Below, piece by piece: positions 52,319 to 60,678 of a stretch of 64,000 nt of DNA (within the stretch, counting starts at the first letter, position 1; the number at the start of each line of letters is the position of its first letter). Location: contig NZ_BOSI01000001.1 in assembly GCF_018403265.1 (NCBI RefSeq), positions 1,736,001 to 1,800,000 of the forward strand. Reading direction: 5' to 3'. This DNA comes from Paenibacillus sp. J31TS4. Lineage in GTDB: Bacteria > Bacillota > Bacilli > Paenibacillales > NBRC-103111. The notes under the pieces were generated by a model. The model worked only from the letters and a program-made list of their open reading frames with translations, did no database searches and was not told the origin of the DNA. The position numbers and the translations under genes are program-made.

Positions 52319-52334
52319 TTGCAAGCGTTTTCCA
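52319..52334. promoter_or_regulatory. Catabolite-responsive element (cre) upstream of the sulfatase gene
   Basis: TTGCAAGCGTTTTCCA fits the cre consensus WTGNAANCGNWNNCWW at all fixed positions except one of the trailing W bases. It is about 80 bases upstream of the sulfatase ATG, consistent with CcpA control of a sugar-sulfate catabolic enzyme. Confidence 0.65.
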
Positions 52335-52403
52335 TTCTCTACCATACACCTCCTTTTGCGGGATGTCTACTCGCCAGTCTGCCCTTAAGAGGATATTCGG
52401 AAA

Positions 52404-52441
52404 TAGGAAAAAAGCCGCTTCTGTCACAGAAGCAGCTTTTG
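52404..52441 (-). terminator. Terminator overlapping the end of the APH-family gene
   Basis: AAAAGCTGCTTCTG pairs with CAGAAGCGGCTTTTTT (one mismatch), ending in a T run on the minus strand. The stem includes the last codons and stop of the gene at 52424. Confidence 0.85.
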
Positions 52442-53302
52442 CAGGGCCGCTATGTTCGTCTCGAGAAACGCCCGGTTCTTGTCCGCGCCCCGCCGCTGGC
52501 ACCAGGCGACTCCGCCGACCGATTCGTAAAACGAGTAGAACGGCAGAATGCGCTCCAGATCCGGCAGAGGGCGGACCGACGCGTAGCCGGAGGCGAACGC
52601 CTCCCGCGTGCCGGGATGAACGGCCAGAATGTCTTGCTCCACCTTGGTGAAGTCGATCTCCGACGAGCCACCTCGGCTGCTCTCAAAGTCAAGCACGCCG
52701 GTTACCCGGTCTCCGTCCACAAGCAGGTTGCCGGGCCGAAAATCGAAATGCACCGCGCATGGCCCGTCCTGCGGCGGCAGCCCGGCGAACAGCGCCTCAA
52801 ACCGGCCGCGGCACGCCTCCGCCAGCTCCGCGCCGAGCAGCGGCTCCGCTTCGGCCAGCTGGACGGCGAAGTTCGCCCGGATGTAGGCGCGCCAATCCGG
52901 CTGCGCCAGCGGGCGGAAGCCGGCCTGGCCGTCCGTGCCGTAGCCGGGCATCTCCACGGCGTGGAGCCGCGCCAGCGTGCGGCCGATGTCGTGCGCCAGC
53001 TCCGGCGAGAAGACGCCCGCGGGCTGCCGACCGGGCACCGGGGAGAGGAGAAGCGCTCCCGCTGTCTCCTCGTCACCCTCCCACAGGCCGAGTACCTCGG
53101 GCACGGGCAGCCGCCCTTTGAGCCGGCCGAGCATCGCCTGCTCGCGGTATACCTTTTCGCGGTTGAACGGGAGTTTGACATAGACGTCTCCTCCTTGACG
53201 AAGCTCGACCCGATAGACCTCCGAGCTGTGGGAGTCCGGGACGGGGTGGACAGCGGCCGCCTCCAGCCCGAACTCGCGTAAAATAGCCGGTAATTTGCTC
53301 AT
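52424..53302 (-). CDS. Aminoglycoside phosphotransferase (APH) family kinase
   Basis: This 292-residue protein has the kinase-like fold of APH/choline kinases: the catalytic loop HFDFRPGNLLVDG with Asp and Asn, and the metal site GVLDFESSRGGSSEID. The N-lobe Lys is in VYVKLPFNREK. It phosphorylates a small molecule; aminoglycoside resistance cannot be assumed since the family is broad. It appears monocistronic. Confidence 0.85.
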   Translation of the reverse strand: MSKLPAILREFGLEAAAVHPVPDSHSSEVYRVELRQGGDVYVKLPFNREKVYREQAMLGRLKGRLPVPEVLGLWEGDEETAGALLLSPVPGRQPAGVFSPELAHDIGRTLARLHAVEMPGYGTDGQAGFRPLAQPDWRAYIRANFAVQLAEAEPLLGAELAEACRGRFEALFAGLPPQDGPCAVHFDFRPGNLLVDGDRVTGVLDFESSRGGSSEIDFTKVEQDILAVHPGTREAFASGYASVRPLPDLERILPFYSFYESVGGVAWCQRRGADKNRAFLETNIAALQKLLL

Positions 53303-53393
53303 CTCTTCTCCTGCCTCCTTCTAGAAAGTATTGTACAATAATGGAAACAAAAGGGCCTTCAAACCTTTTATAAAAGAGAAGGGAGGATGTCTT

Positions 53394-53840
53394 ATGAGCT
53401 TAAAACATGAGAAACCTATGAGGTTAGACCTTGCTGACAAACCTTATTTGACTAAAGGATGGGGCTATGCTGCCGCTCTAGCGCTGCTACCGTATGCGAT
53501 ATTAAAATCGCTTTGGGCATGGGGATCAACAATAGGACTTACGACAAAACAAGCTGTGCAAGATGTAGCAGGCTTTGGTGATTCGTTAAAGGAAGGATCC
53601 TCTTTTCTATATGCGTTATATACCATGGGAATTGACTTCACGGCTATCTTGGCGATCCTGGCCTCTTTATTTGCTTTGGCTCTCGTAACTTCCTGGGGGG
53701 AGAAGCTGCCAAAAAGGTTATTAATCCTATCAGGATGGTCGGTTGGCGTGTTGACCGTTCTAATCATCTTCTTGACAGCCCTTCAAACTCGGCGGCATAT
53801 GACCTACGACGGCATAGCTCCCCACGAGTCGGGCAAATGA
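53394..53840 (+). CDS. Small membrane protein of unknown function
   Basis: This 148-residue protein has three clear hydrophobic segments (about 24-46, 66-100 and 108-130) and a short polar C-terminus. The ATG at 53394 follows GGGAGG. The gene is more AT-rich than the surrounding DNA. The C-terminal end is abrupt, and the next gene is visibly truncated, so this one may also be shortened by a local rearrangement. I do not recognise it. Confidence 0.6.
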   Translation: MSLKHEKPMRLDLADKPYLTKGWGYAAALALLPYAILKSLWAWGSTIGLTTKQAVQDVAGFGDSLKEGSSFLYALYTMGIDFTAILAILASLFALALVTSWGEKLPKRLLILSGWSVGVLTVLIIFLTALQTRRHMTYDGIAPHESGK

Positions 53841-53905
53841 ATAGAGTTTGGCCCCGAACCTTGCCGTTCCCGTTCAGACAAATAAACCTTGAAAAAAGAC
53901 AAGGG

Positions 53906-54295
53906 TTAGTCACCTGTGGCAGCATCATCGTTCACTGACTTAATTCCAAACGCTATCCATCTTCCGTCGATGTCTTCTATCACAAATTCTTTATTGCTGT
54001 AATCGGTATTTGATAAGGGACGGACAATCTTAACATTAGAATTTTGTAATTCGTCCTGAAGCATTTCTTGATCTCTTGTAATAAAGTAAGCATCATACCC
54101 ATACCCGTATAATTCTCTATTTGGCAGGACTCGTTTTCCGTTTGTCTTCGTTAAAATGATTTCGGTTTGATCACGATATAAACAAATGTGAGGTTCCGCC
54201 ACGTCTAAATAATGTACTGCTTGAAACCCCTCGGCACCAACAAGCCCCCTATTCACGCCCCATTTCCTGCCCTGTCCTGCCGGACAGTCGGTCAC
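53906..54295 (-). pseudogene. VOC family protein lacking its N-terminal module
   Basis: The C-terminal module is well preserved: [37 protein letters not shown] and FVIEDIDGRWIAFGI. The N-terminal beta-alpha unit that VOC proteins need is missing. The first 25 codons of the open frame (to about 54220) do not look like the family and have no ribosome binding site. The gene was probably cut by a deletion between it and yhbH. Confidence 0.55.
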
Positions 54296-54358
54296 ATAAG
54301 AAACGGCCGGCTGAATATATTGGTAGAACTACGCAGTCTGCGCCGAGGAGGGACCGAA

Positions 54359-55516
54359 GTGACCGAACCGCTGTTCATCGTATCCCGCGAGGACTGGTCG
54401 CTGCACCGCAAGGGGTACCAGGACCAAAGCCGCCACCAGCAAAAGGTTAGAGACGCTCTGAGGCAAAACCTCCCCGATCTCGTCACCGAGGAGAGCATCA
54501 TCATGTCGGACGGCAAGCAAATTCTGAAGGTGCCGATCCGCAGCCTCGACGAGTACCGGTTCCGGTATAACTACAACAAAGCCAAGCACGTCGGCCAGGG
54601 AGACGGCGACAGCCAGGTCGGGGACGTGCTCGGCCGCGATCCGGCGGACGGCAAGCCCGGCAAGGGAGACGGCGCCGGCGATCAGGCCGGCGAGGATTAT
54701 TACGAAGCCGAGATCACGATGGAGGAGCTGCAGACGATGCTGTTCGAGGAGCTCGAGCTGCCGAACCTCCAGCAGAAGCAGAAGGACCAGCTGACCACGA
54801 CGGATATCGTGTTCCACGATGTCCGCAAGAAGGGCCTGATGGCCAACATCGACAAGAAGCGGACGATCATCGAGAACCTGCGCCGCAACGCCAACGCCGG
54901 CAAGCCCGGCATCCACGGCATCTCCCCCGACGATCTTAGGTTCAAGACGTGGGAGGAGGTCCGCAAGCCTCATTCCAATGCCGTCATCCTGGCGATGATG
55001 GACACGTCGGGGTCGATGGGCAGCTTTGAGAAGTATGTCGCCCGCAGCTTTTTCTTCTGGATGACTCGGTTCCTCCGCTCCAAGTACGAGAAGGTCGACA
55101 TCGTCTTCATCGCCCACCATACGGAGGCAAAGGAAGTGACCGAGGAGGAGTTTTTCACCAAGGGCGAAAGTGGTGGTACAATCTGCTCCTCGGCCTATCT
55201 GAAGTGTTTGGACATCATGGAGAAGCGGTACCCTACTGCCCATTACAATGTCTACCCGTTCCATTTCTCGGACGGCGACAATCTGACCTCGGACAACGCC
55301 AAGTGCGTCGAGCTGATCGGCAAGATACTGGAGCGCGCCAACTTCTTCGGCTACGGCGAGGTGAACCAGTACAACCGGAGCAGCACGCTCATGTCCGCCT
55401 TCCGGCAGATCCATAACGAGAAGTTTCAGCACTGCATCATCCGCGAGAAAGGCGAGGTGTACAAAGCCCTCAAGACGTTCTTCTCCAAAAAGGAAACGGG
55501 GGTGGCGCGCGCATGA
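54359..55516 (+). CDS. yhbH: Sporulation protein YhbH (DUF444, VWA-like)
   Basis: This 385-residue protein begins [20 protein letters not shown] and contains a von Willebrand A-like domain with the metal site MMDTSGSMG (about residue 220). Then come [30 protein letters not shown] and [14 protein letters not shown]. These are hallmarks of YhbH/YeaH, which works with the PrkA kinase and SpoVR. The GTG at 54359 lies six bases after GAGGAGGG. Its stop overlaps the spoVR ATG (ATGA). No prkA gene is in the window. Confidence 0.93.
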   Translation: MTEPLFIVSREDWSLHRKGYQDQSRHQQKVRDALRQNLPDLVTEESIIMSDGKQILKVPIRSLDEYRFRYNYNKAKHVGQGDGDSQVGDVLGRDPADGKPGKGDGAGDQAGEDYYEAEITMEELQTMLFEELELPNLQQKQKDQLTTTDIVFHDVRKKGLMANIDKKRTIIENLRRNANAGKPGIHGISPDDLRFKTWEEVRKPHSNAVILAMMDTSGSMGSFEKYVARSFFFWMTRFLRSKYEKVDIVFIAHHTEAKEVTEEEFFTKGESGGTICSSAYLKCLDIMEKRYPTAHYNVYPFHFSDGDNLTSDNAKCVELIGKILERANFFGYGEVNQYNRSSTLMSAFRQIHNEKFQHCIIREKGEVYKALKTFFSKKETGVARA

Positions 55517-56685
55517 CGACCGCGGACTACATCAAGCAGCTCGAATATGCGATCGACGAGATTACGGAGATTGCCAAAGGCTTCGGCCTGGACTTCTACC
55601 CAATGCGCTACGAAATCTGTCCCGCCGACATCATCTATACGTTCGGCGCATACGGCATGCCGACGCGGTTCAGCCATTGGAGCTTTGGGAAGTCCTTTCA
55701 CAAGATGAAGATGCAGTACGACTTCGGCCTGAGCAAAATTTACGAGCTCGTCATCAACTCGAATCCGTGCTACGCATTCCTCCTGGAGGGCAACTCGCTC
55801 ATCCAGAACAAGCTGATCGTGGCGCATGTGCTGGCGCACTGCGATTTCTTCAAGAACAACGCCCGCTTCTCCCGCACGAACCGGTCGATGGTCGAGACGA
55901 TGTCGGCGGCCGCCGAGCGGATCCGGCAGTATGAGATTGAATACGGAACGGAGGAGGTCGAGGCGTTCCTCGATGCCGTCCTCGCCATCCAGGAGCACGT
56001 CGACCCGAGCCTCATCCACCGGTACAAACGGGAGTCTTCCGAGCGGGACGCCCGTGAAGGGACGGACGGCTACGGGGCAGCCGGACGCGGGGAAGCCGGG
56101 GGGCGCAAGCAGACAGGCGGCTCCGGAGGCAAAGCAGCCTCCGGATCGGCCGGGCGGCGGAGCGGTCCGTCTGCGGCCGCTGCCCGGAAGCCGGCGACGC
56201 CTTACGACGACCTGTGGCAGCTGGATGGAGGTCCGGATGACGACGAGGAGGAGGCGGATCCTCACAAGTTCCCGGCGGTGCCGGACAAAGACCTGCTCTG
56301 GTTCATCCAGCAGTATGCGCCCTACTTGAAGGAATGGCAGCGCGACATCCTCTCCATGCTGCGGGAAGAGATGCTGTACTTCTGGCCGCAGATGGAGACC
56401 AAGATCATGAACGAAGGCTGGGCGTCCGTCCACAAAGGAGCTTTTATGTGGACCACTCCTTTGAAGCCTTCGCTCCTTTCCGTACATTATGTTAGCATTA
56501 TTATAGTAATCAATGGGTCGCAATGTAAACGGTCATTCGATATCCAAATAGAAGAAACAGAAGAGGGTAGAAGGAAATCAAGCAGAAATGTATTGGGCAG
56601 CATTCACCCATCGCACATACAACAAGAAGCATTACCAAATCGCCTGCTAGGCGACTTGATTCGTCAATACCATACAAGCTGTTAA
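55513..56685 (+). CDS. spoVR: SpoVR N-terminal part, interrupted by a mobile island
   Basis: Residues 1-305 match the start of stage V sporulation protein [57 protein letters not shown], and [20 protein letters not shown]. At NEGWAS (bases 56410-56427) the homology stops where the family continues with YWHxRI. The frame then reads about 86 codons of AT-rich island DNA before a stop. The C-terminal third of SpoVR is not in the window. A Gly/Ala-rich linker occupies residues 175-235. The product is probably inactive in spore cortex formation unless the island is excised. Confidence 0.88.
   Translation: MTTADYIKQLEYAIDEITEIAKGFGLDFYPMRYEICPADIIYTFGAYGMPTRFSHWSFGKSFHKMKMQYDFGLSKIYELVINSNPCYAFLLEGNSLIQNKLIVAHVLAHCDFFKNNARFSRTNRSMVETMSAAAERIRQYEIEYGTEEVEAFLDAVLAIQEHVDPSLIHRYKRESSERDAREGTDGYGAAGRGEAGGRKQTGGSGGKAASGSAGRRSGPSAAAARKPATPYDDLWQLDGGPDDDEEEADPHKFPAVPDKDLLWFIQQYAPYLKEWQRDILSMLREEMLYFWPQMETKIMNEGWASVHKGAFMWTTPLKPSLLSVHYVSIIIVINGSQCKRSFDIQIEETEEGRRKSSRNVLGSIHPSHIQQEALPNRLLGDLIRQYHTSC
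56422..56480. other. Candidate left attachment site (attL)
   Basis: The crossover should lie close to 56427, where host codons end. On the island side the inverted repeat AAAGGAGC (56434-56441) / GCTCCTTT (56472-56479) surrounds a further ACTCCTTT. Inverted arms next to the crossover are common in attachment sites bound by large serine recombinases. The exact core cannot be fixed without the right end. Confidence 0.5.
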
Positions 56686-56715
56686 AAACGCGATTTTTCG
56701 ACGCGTTTTTTTTAT
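56686..56715. terminator. Terminator at the island's left end
   Basis: AAAACGCG/CGCGTTTT pair around a nine-base loop, followed by a T run on the plus strand (and preceded by A on the other). It should stop transcription from spoVR entering the methyltransferase gene. Confidence 0.75.
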
Positions 56716-56760
56716 GATATTATTAAAGGTGTAACTACTTGCTTCTTGGAGGAATTAACT

Positions 56761-57861
56761 TTGACAAAGGACTACATATGCATAGAATCATTCTGCGGAG
56801 CCGGTGGTCTCGGAATAGGTTTACATGATGCTGGTTTTAAAATCGGTGCCGCTTTTGATTTAAATGAGCCCGCTGTATTGACGTACCAAAATAATCTTTC
56901 TGACAATTGTTTTGTCGCCGATGCTTCCAAGATAACCGGGGACTTTTTACTGAACTACACAAAATTAGGACGTGGAGAATTGGATCTTTTTGCGGGAGGA
57001 CCGCCTTGCCAAGGGTTTTCCAAGCAAAAGAAAGGTGCTCATCTTGGCGATGATGAACGAAATAAGCTTGTGCTTGAATATGTTCGGCTTGTCAAGGAAC
57101 TTGAGCCCAAGTTTTTTATGCTGGAGAACGTCGCTATGCTTGGTCAAAAACGAGGAAAATATTTTATCGATGCGTTGAAGGAAGAATTACAGGATTATAT
57201 CTTGTATCCTCATATTTATAATTCAGCCGATTACGGACTTGCCCAAACAAGAGAACGGTTTATCATAGTCGGCAAAAATAAAAATTTATCAGCTCCGTTT
57301 ACAATACCCGAGCCCACAGTAACAAAGTGGAAAACTGTTGGAGAAGTCCTCGCAGGCCTTCCGGAACCTCCAGAAAATCCAAAAGAGGAACATCCAGATT
57401 TTCCGAATCACTACCGGGCCAACGTAACGAATATCAATATCAAGCGGTTTTCATTCGTCTCACAGGGCGGCGGTTGGCGGGACATTCCGTGGGAGTTCCG
57501 CCTGGAGTGTCATAAAAAAGCGGATCCGACAAAAGGTGGTTGGACCGATGTATATGGCCGCCTAAAATGGGACGGACAGGCTCCCACCATTACTGGAGGC
57601 TTCGATAGTTTTACACGTGGTCGTTATGGCCATCCACTCCAGAATCGTCCCCTTACGCCAAGGGAAGCTGCACTTTTGCAGGGATTTCCTCCACAATATC
57701 GTTTTCATGGAACAAGACACGAAATTCGTCACCAGATCGGTAATGCAGTGCCTCCCCTTCTTGCAAAATCAATCGGCATTGAAATAAGAAAAAGTTTAAT
57801 GATAGAAGATGGTGTCATTCTGCAAAAAAATCTTCAAGAAGTGGCTGCAGGAAAAGAATAA
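56761..57861 (+). CDS. DNA (cytosine-5) methyltransferase
   Basis: This 366-residue enzyme carries the ordered C5-methyltransferase motifs: I ESFCGAGGLGIGLHDAGF (residues 9-26), IV GGPPCQGFS with catalytic Cys83, VI LENVAML with Glu122, VIII QTRERF, and X GNAVPP near the end. The short target-recognition region between VIII and X (about 200-300) suits a single-specificity enzyme. The start is TTG at 56761, eight bases after GGAGG. It is the modification half of a type II system with the convergent gene at 57903, and Vsr follows within the island. Confidence 0.95.
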   Translation: MTKDYICIESFCGAGGLGIGLHDAGFKIGAAFDLNEPAVLTYQNNLSDNCFVADASKITGDFLLNYTKLGRGELDLFAGGPPCQGFSKQKKGAHLGDDERNKLVLEYVRLVKELEPKFFMLENVAMLGQKRGKYFIDALKEELQDYILYPHIYNSADYGLAQTRERFIIVGKNKNLSAPFTIPEPTVTKWKTVGEVLAGLPEPPENPKEEHPDFPNHYRANVTNINIKRFSFVSQGGGWRDIPWEFRLECHKKADPTKGGWTDVYGRLKWDGQAPTITGGFDSFTRGRYGHPLQNRPLTPREAALLQGFPPQYRFHGTRHEIRHQIGNAVPPLLAKSIGIEIRKSLMIEDGVILQKNLQEVAAGKE

Positions 57862-57907
57862 AACAAAAACCGGATTAGCTAATTTAGTAATCCGGTTTTG
57901 TTTTATT
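57858..57907. terminator. Bidirectional terminator between methyltransferase and putative restriction gene
   Basis: AATAAAACAAAAACCGGATTA pairs with TAATCCGGTTTTGTTTTATT, giving T runs in both directions. It includes the stop codons of both converging genes. Confidence 0.9.
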
Positions 57908-58769
57908 GGTATTTTTCAAATAGCCTACTTGCTTCGTAAAAGAACTCACCGAGTGGCTTTACATATATCGGCGGAAAAATGTTGTTCAACGCTATATACT
58001 TTACCGGCGTGTCTAAATAATAAATTCTATACATCTGCGAGATAAACATTTGATACAAACGCCATTGGTCAGGAAGGCATATTTCCGTCACATCGAGTAG
58101 TCTATTATTCGTCTTTGTCTCAGATAAACAAACGAGCATTCCCAAAAATCTTCCCGTACCGTATACACCGTCTAGAACACGTTGGTGTGCCCACACTTGA
58201 ATGACACGCTCCCGAGTTGACGTTTTTACAGGCATGTGTATTTTAGGGCGATTAGTTCCCAGGTCAAAAATATAATCGGTTGTAAGACTAGTTTTCATAT
58301 CGAGATTTAATACGTCGATTGATGTTTGTGGCTGAATTTTTAGCATAATGGCAAACCAGTGACATGAAAAATATTCAAAAAATGTTCCAGGTGTTTTTTG
58401 ATCCCCATCCTTCGATAAATCGATGACAGCACAAAAGCTAATTGCCAAAGTGTAAAGAACTTTTGTAATGTTGGTGGCATCTGTGTACTCTAGTTGATCT
58501 TGAATAATATAATTTATGGTTTTTTCTATAAATTCCTCATCTTCAATATATAACTCAGTATTAATGGCTCTAGAAATCTTTCTTTCATTTCGAAAGACAA
58601 AATATTGTTTACCAGGAATTCGAGAAACTAGCGGTGTACGATCTTTCGACTCTAGAGTATAGTGACAGAGTTTATGTAACTCAAGGAACAGTTTAGTTAT
58701 TCCAATGTATCCCGCATCGGTCTTTGTTAATGCACCAATCTTTTTATATATTTCTATAGCAGCATCCAT
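57903..58769 (-). CDS. Putative type II restriction endonuclease (PD-(D/E)XK-like)
   Basis: This 288-residue protein has a layout expected of a PD-(D/E)XK nuclease: KTPGTFFEYFSCHW with Glu132, then TTDYIFDLG with Asp165 and Asp169, a strand, and HMPVKTSTRERVIQVWAHQR with Lys182. The KTSTRER...WAHQR segment resembles known type II enzymes. It converges on the cytosine methyltransferase, a frequent restriction-modification arrangement. Specificity is unknown. The identification rests on motifs and context only. Confidence 0.65.
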   Translation of the reverse strand: MDAAIEIYKKIGALTKTDAGYIGITKLFLELHKLCHYTLESKDRTPLVSRIPGKQYFVFRNERKISRAINTELYIEDEEFIEKTINYIIQDQLEYTDATNITKVLYTLAISFCAVIDLSKDGDQKTPGTFFEYFSCHWFAIMLKIQPQTSIDVLNLDMKTSLTTDYIFDLGTNRPKIHMPVKTSTRERVIQVWAHQRVLDGVYGTGRFLGMLVCLSETKTNNRLLDVTEICLPDQWRLYQMFISQMYRIYYLDTPVKYIALNNIFPPIYVKPLGEFFYEASRLFEKYQ

Positions 58770-58836
58770 AGGTATCCTCCGTTTGTGTAAGAGCTGACCT
58801 TATTTTTTCGGCAACTAACTCTGGGTTTCCTTTAAA

Positions 58837-59043
58837 TTACTTATTTATTCTTTTTTTACTTTTTAAACGGATAATACAATTTCTACGCAAATAGAAACCA
58901 TCACGGATACCGACTATCTCATCGGTAACCTTAGTCATCTTGCCTATATAGTCGATCTCACCCTCAATCATTACTTCTACGACCACATCGTTTGATACAC
59001 ATAATCGCAGTTGCTCTGTCGTTGATAAAATATATTTTTTCAC
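58837..59043 (-). CDS. Small protein of unknown function
   Basis: This 68-residue basic protein is predicted to be mostly beta (VVVEVMIEGEIDYIGKMTKV, GFYLRRNCIIRLKS), like a small SH3 or Sm-type barrel. The GTG start follows AGGGAGGGG. It is between the zinc-ribbon gene and the putative restriction gene on the same strand; a controller role is possible but unsupported. Confidence 0.55.
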   Translation of the reverse strand: MKKYILSTTEQLRLCVSNDVVVEVMIEGEIDYIGKMTKVTDEIVGIRDGFYLRRNCIIRLKSKKRINK

Positions 59044-59063
59044 TCGTTATTTCCCCTCCCTTT

Positions 59064-59105
59064 AAAAAAAGCACCACAAATCCAACATTAGGATCATGGT
59101 GCTCA
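59064..59105 (-). terminator. Terminator after the zinc-ribbon gene
   Basis: GCACCATGATCC pairs with GGATTTGTGGTGC (bulged), followed by TTTTTTT on the minus strand. Confidence 0.75.
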
Positions 59106-59121
59106 GTTAGTTGTTTTGCAG

Positions 59122-59274
59122 TTAATCGTATTTTTGTCCTGTTATAATTTTCTTACAGGTTGAACATTCAACCGTACATTTTCTATCATAACTCAGTTTC
59201 TCTTGAGAGGTTAGAGGTGGATATGGCTCAATTTCTTTTACAATCATTATGCCACCACATGTACACTTAAACAT
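59122..59274 (-). CDS. Small zinc-ribbon protein
   Basis: This 50-residue protein has CTCGG near the start and CSTCKK near the end, a four-cysteine zinc ribbon. The ATG at 59274 follows GGGGTGA; a longer frame to 59304 is less well supported. It could be an antitoxin-like or regulatory protein of the island. Function unknown. Confidence 0.55.
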   Translation of the reverse strand: MFKCTCGGIMIVKEIEPYPPLTSQEKLSYDRKCTVECSTCKKIITGQKYD

Positions 59275-59359
59275 TTTTTCACCCCTATTGTAACAATTTT
59301 TCACTTGTATAAGTCACATAACGCATTATGCTTACTATTATAACAGGTGGTGAATTAAA

Positions 59360-59785
59360 ATGGCAGATATTCATTCAAAAGAGCATCGACGGAAAAACAT
59401 GCAGGCCGTACGGTCTAAAGCAACAAAAATTGAACTTCAAGTTTCAAAGGCATTGTGGCATCATGGTGTACGGCTCCGTAAGAACGTTAAAGATTTATTC
59501 GGAAAACCTGATTTTGCATTAAAAAAATATAAAATCGTTATTTTTATTGATTCTTGTTTTTGGCATGGATGTGAAGAACATCGAAGCATCCCTAAGACTA
59601 ATGAAGAGTTTTGGATGGCAAAAATAAATCGAAACAAAGAGAGAGATAATGAAGTTGATCAATACTATTTCAAAGAAGACTGGAATCTTCTACGCATTTG
59701 GGAACACGATCTAAAAAATGACTTTGATTATACAATTCAAAAAATTATTGACTTTATCGACAAAAGTAAAAACAAAGCTAAATAG
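59360..59785 (+). CDS. vsr: Very short patch repair endonuclease Vsr
   Basis: This 141-residue enzyme matches Vsr: the N-terminal RSKATKIELQVSKALWHHGVR, the catalytic GKPDFALKKYKIVIFIDSCFWHGCEEH with the key Asp, and the zinc/His-rich FWHGC...H region, then WNLLRIWEHDL. Vsr nicks T:G mismatches left by deamination of 5-methylcytosine, so it is a natural partner of the cytosine methyltransferase at 56761. The ATG follows AGGTGGTGA. It begins the next plus-strand cluster. Confidence 0.93.
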   Translation: MADIHSKEHRRKNMQAVRSKATKIELQVSKALWHHGVRLRKNVKDLFGKPDFALKKYKIVIFIDSCFWHGCEEHRSIPKTNEEFWMAKINRNKERDNEVDQYYFKEDWNLLRIWEHDLKNDFDYTIQKIIDFIDKSKNKAK

Positions 59786-59835
59786 GTGTGTGCATTATAT
59801 TCATTTCGTTCAGAGCATAGAAGGAGATAAAACGG

Positions 59836-60678
59836 ATGAATGATTCTCGGATTGCAAAATTGACAGAAAATAACAGGAAATGGCTTAGTTCATATATTTC
59901 AACTAAGCGGTCTGGACAAGCGAAAATCAAATCTGATCTGTTGGCTTTGCTTGAAGCTCACTATTTGGACATTACTTCAATATCGCTCACTGAAATGGAG
60001 ACTTATATAAATTTGTTAAAAGTCGACAACTCTACTAACACAGTAAATCAAAAAACAGATTCATTTATTCGCTTTTTCAAGCATATTCAAGAGATGGATA
60101 ACGTTTCATTTTCTTTTGATCCTGATTTGCTCAAAATATTTAAATTTGTAAAAGAAGATCTGATTAAATCACGTCAAGCGAAGCCTTTAAAAGTGAGTGA
60201 GATTACTAGGATCCGTCATCTGCTTAAAGATGATGACTTAAAACTTTTCTCATTTGAGCTGGCTTATGAATATGGTTCTACGCTTGAAGAATTAGCAGAA
60301 ATTAGTCCTGAACATTATGACCAGCGACTAAACTTATTACTATTGGGTGGGAGACCTATACAAGTCACAAACTCACTTTCTTCCTTGATTGAGAGAAGCC
60401 CGCGAATACTCATAAAGAGAAGCAAAGAGTCTTTCAGCGACTATTTTCGCCAGATTGGTGAACGTGCGAAACAAGAGGGTATTTTTGACCAACGGGGTTT
60501 GACTTGGCTAGATATCAAAGCTACACGGGAGCAAAACTTTATACGATGCTCTGAATGTGGCAACAGCTACGAAAACAGTGCGAATTACTGGGTATTAGCC
60601 CAATATTCTTATGACGAATCTGAAAATAAATGGTTGATTTGCAAATCATGTGGGAGCAAGGATTCTATATATGGATAA
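59836..60678 (+). CDS. Tyrosine-recombinase-like protein with a C-terminal zinc ribbon, probably catalytically inactive
   Basis: Residues 8-95 look like a SAM-like core-binding domain of tyrosine recombinases. Residues 115-235 follow the catalytic-domain pattern (KPLKVSEITRIRHLL, LAYEYGSTLEELAEISPEHYD), but the arginine expected in the Gly-Leu-Arg region is Ser/Thr, and no His-x-x-Arg or final Tyr is recognisable. The end forms a zinc ribbon with Cys238, Cys241, Cys269 and Cys272. It overlaps the DUF3883 gene by eight bases, so the two proteins probably work together. Strong AAGGAGAT start. The family is not recognised. Confidence 0.6.
   Translation: MNDSRIAKLTENNRKWLSSYISTKRSGQAKIKSDLLALLEAHYLDITSISLTEMETYINLLKVDNSTNTVNQKTDSFIRFFKHIQEMDNVSFSFDPDLLKIFKFVKEDLIKSRQAKPLKVSEITRIRHLLKDDDLKLFSFELAYEYGSTLEELAEISPEHYDQRLNLLLLGGRPIQVTNSLSSLIERSPRILIKRSKESFSDYFRQIGERAKQEGIFDQRGLTWLDIKATREQNFIRCSECGNSYENSANYWVLAQYSYDESENKWLICKSCGSKDSIYG

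Noticed and set aside
59836-60678. Active tyrosine integrase of the island
   Set aside because: The catalytic Arg, His and Tyr positions cannot be found, and the protein ends in a zinc ribbon. The serine recombinase at 63573-64000 is the likely integrase.
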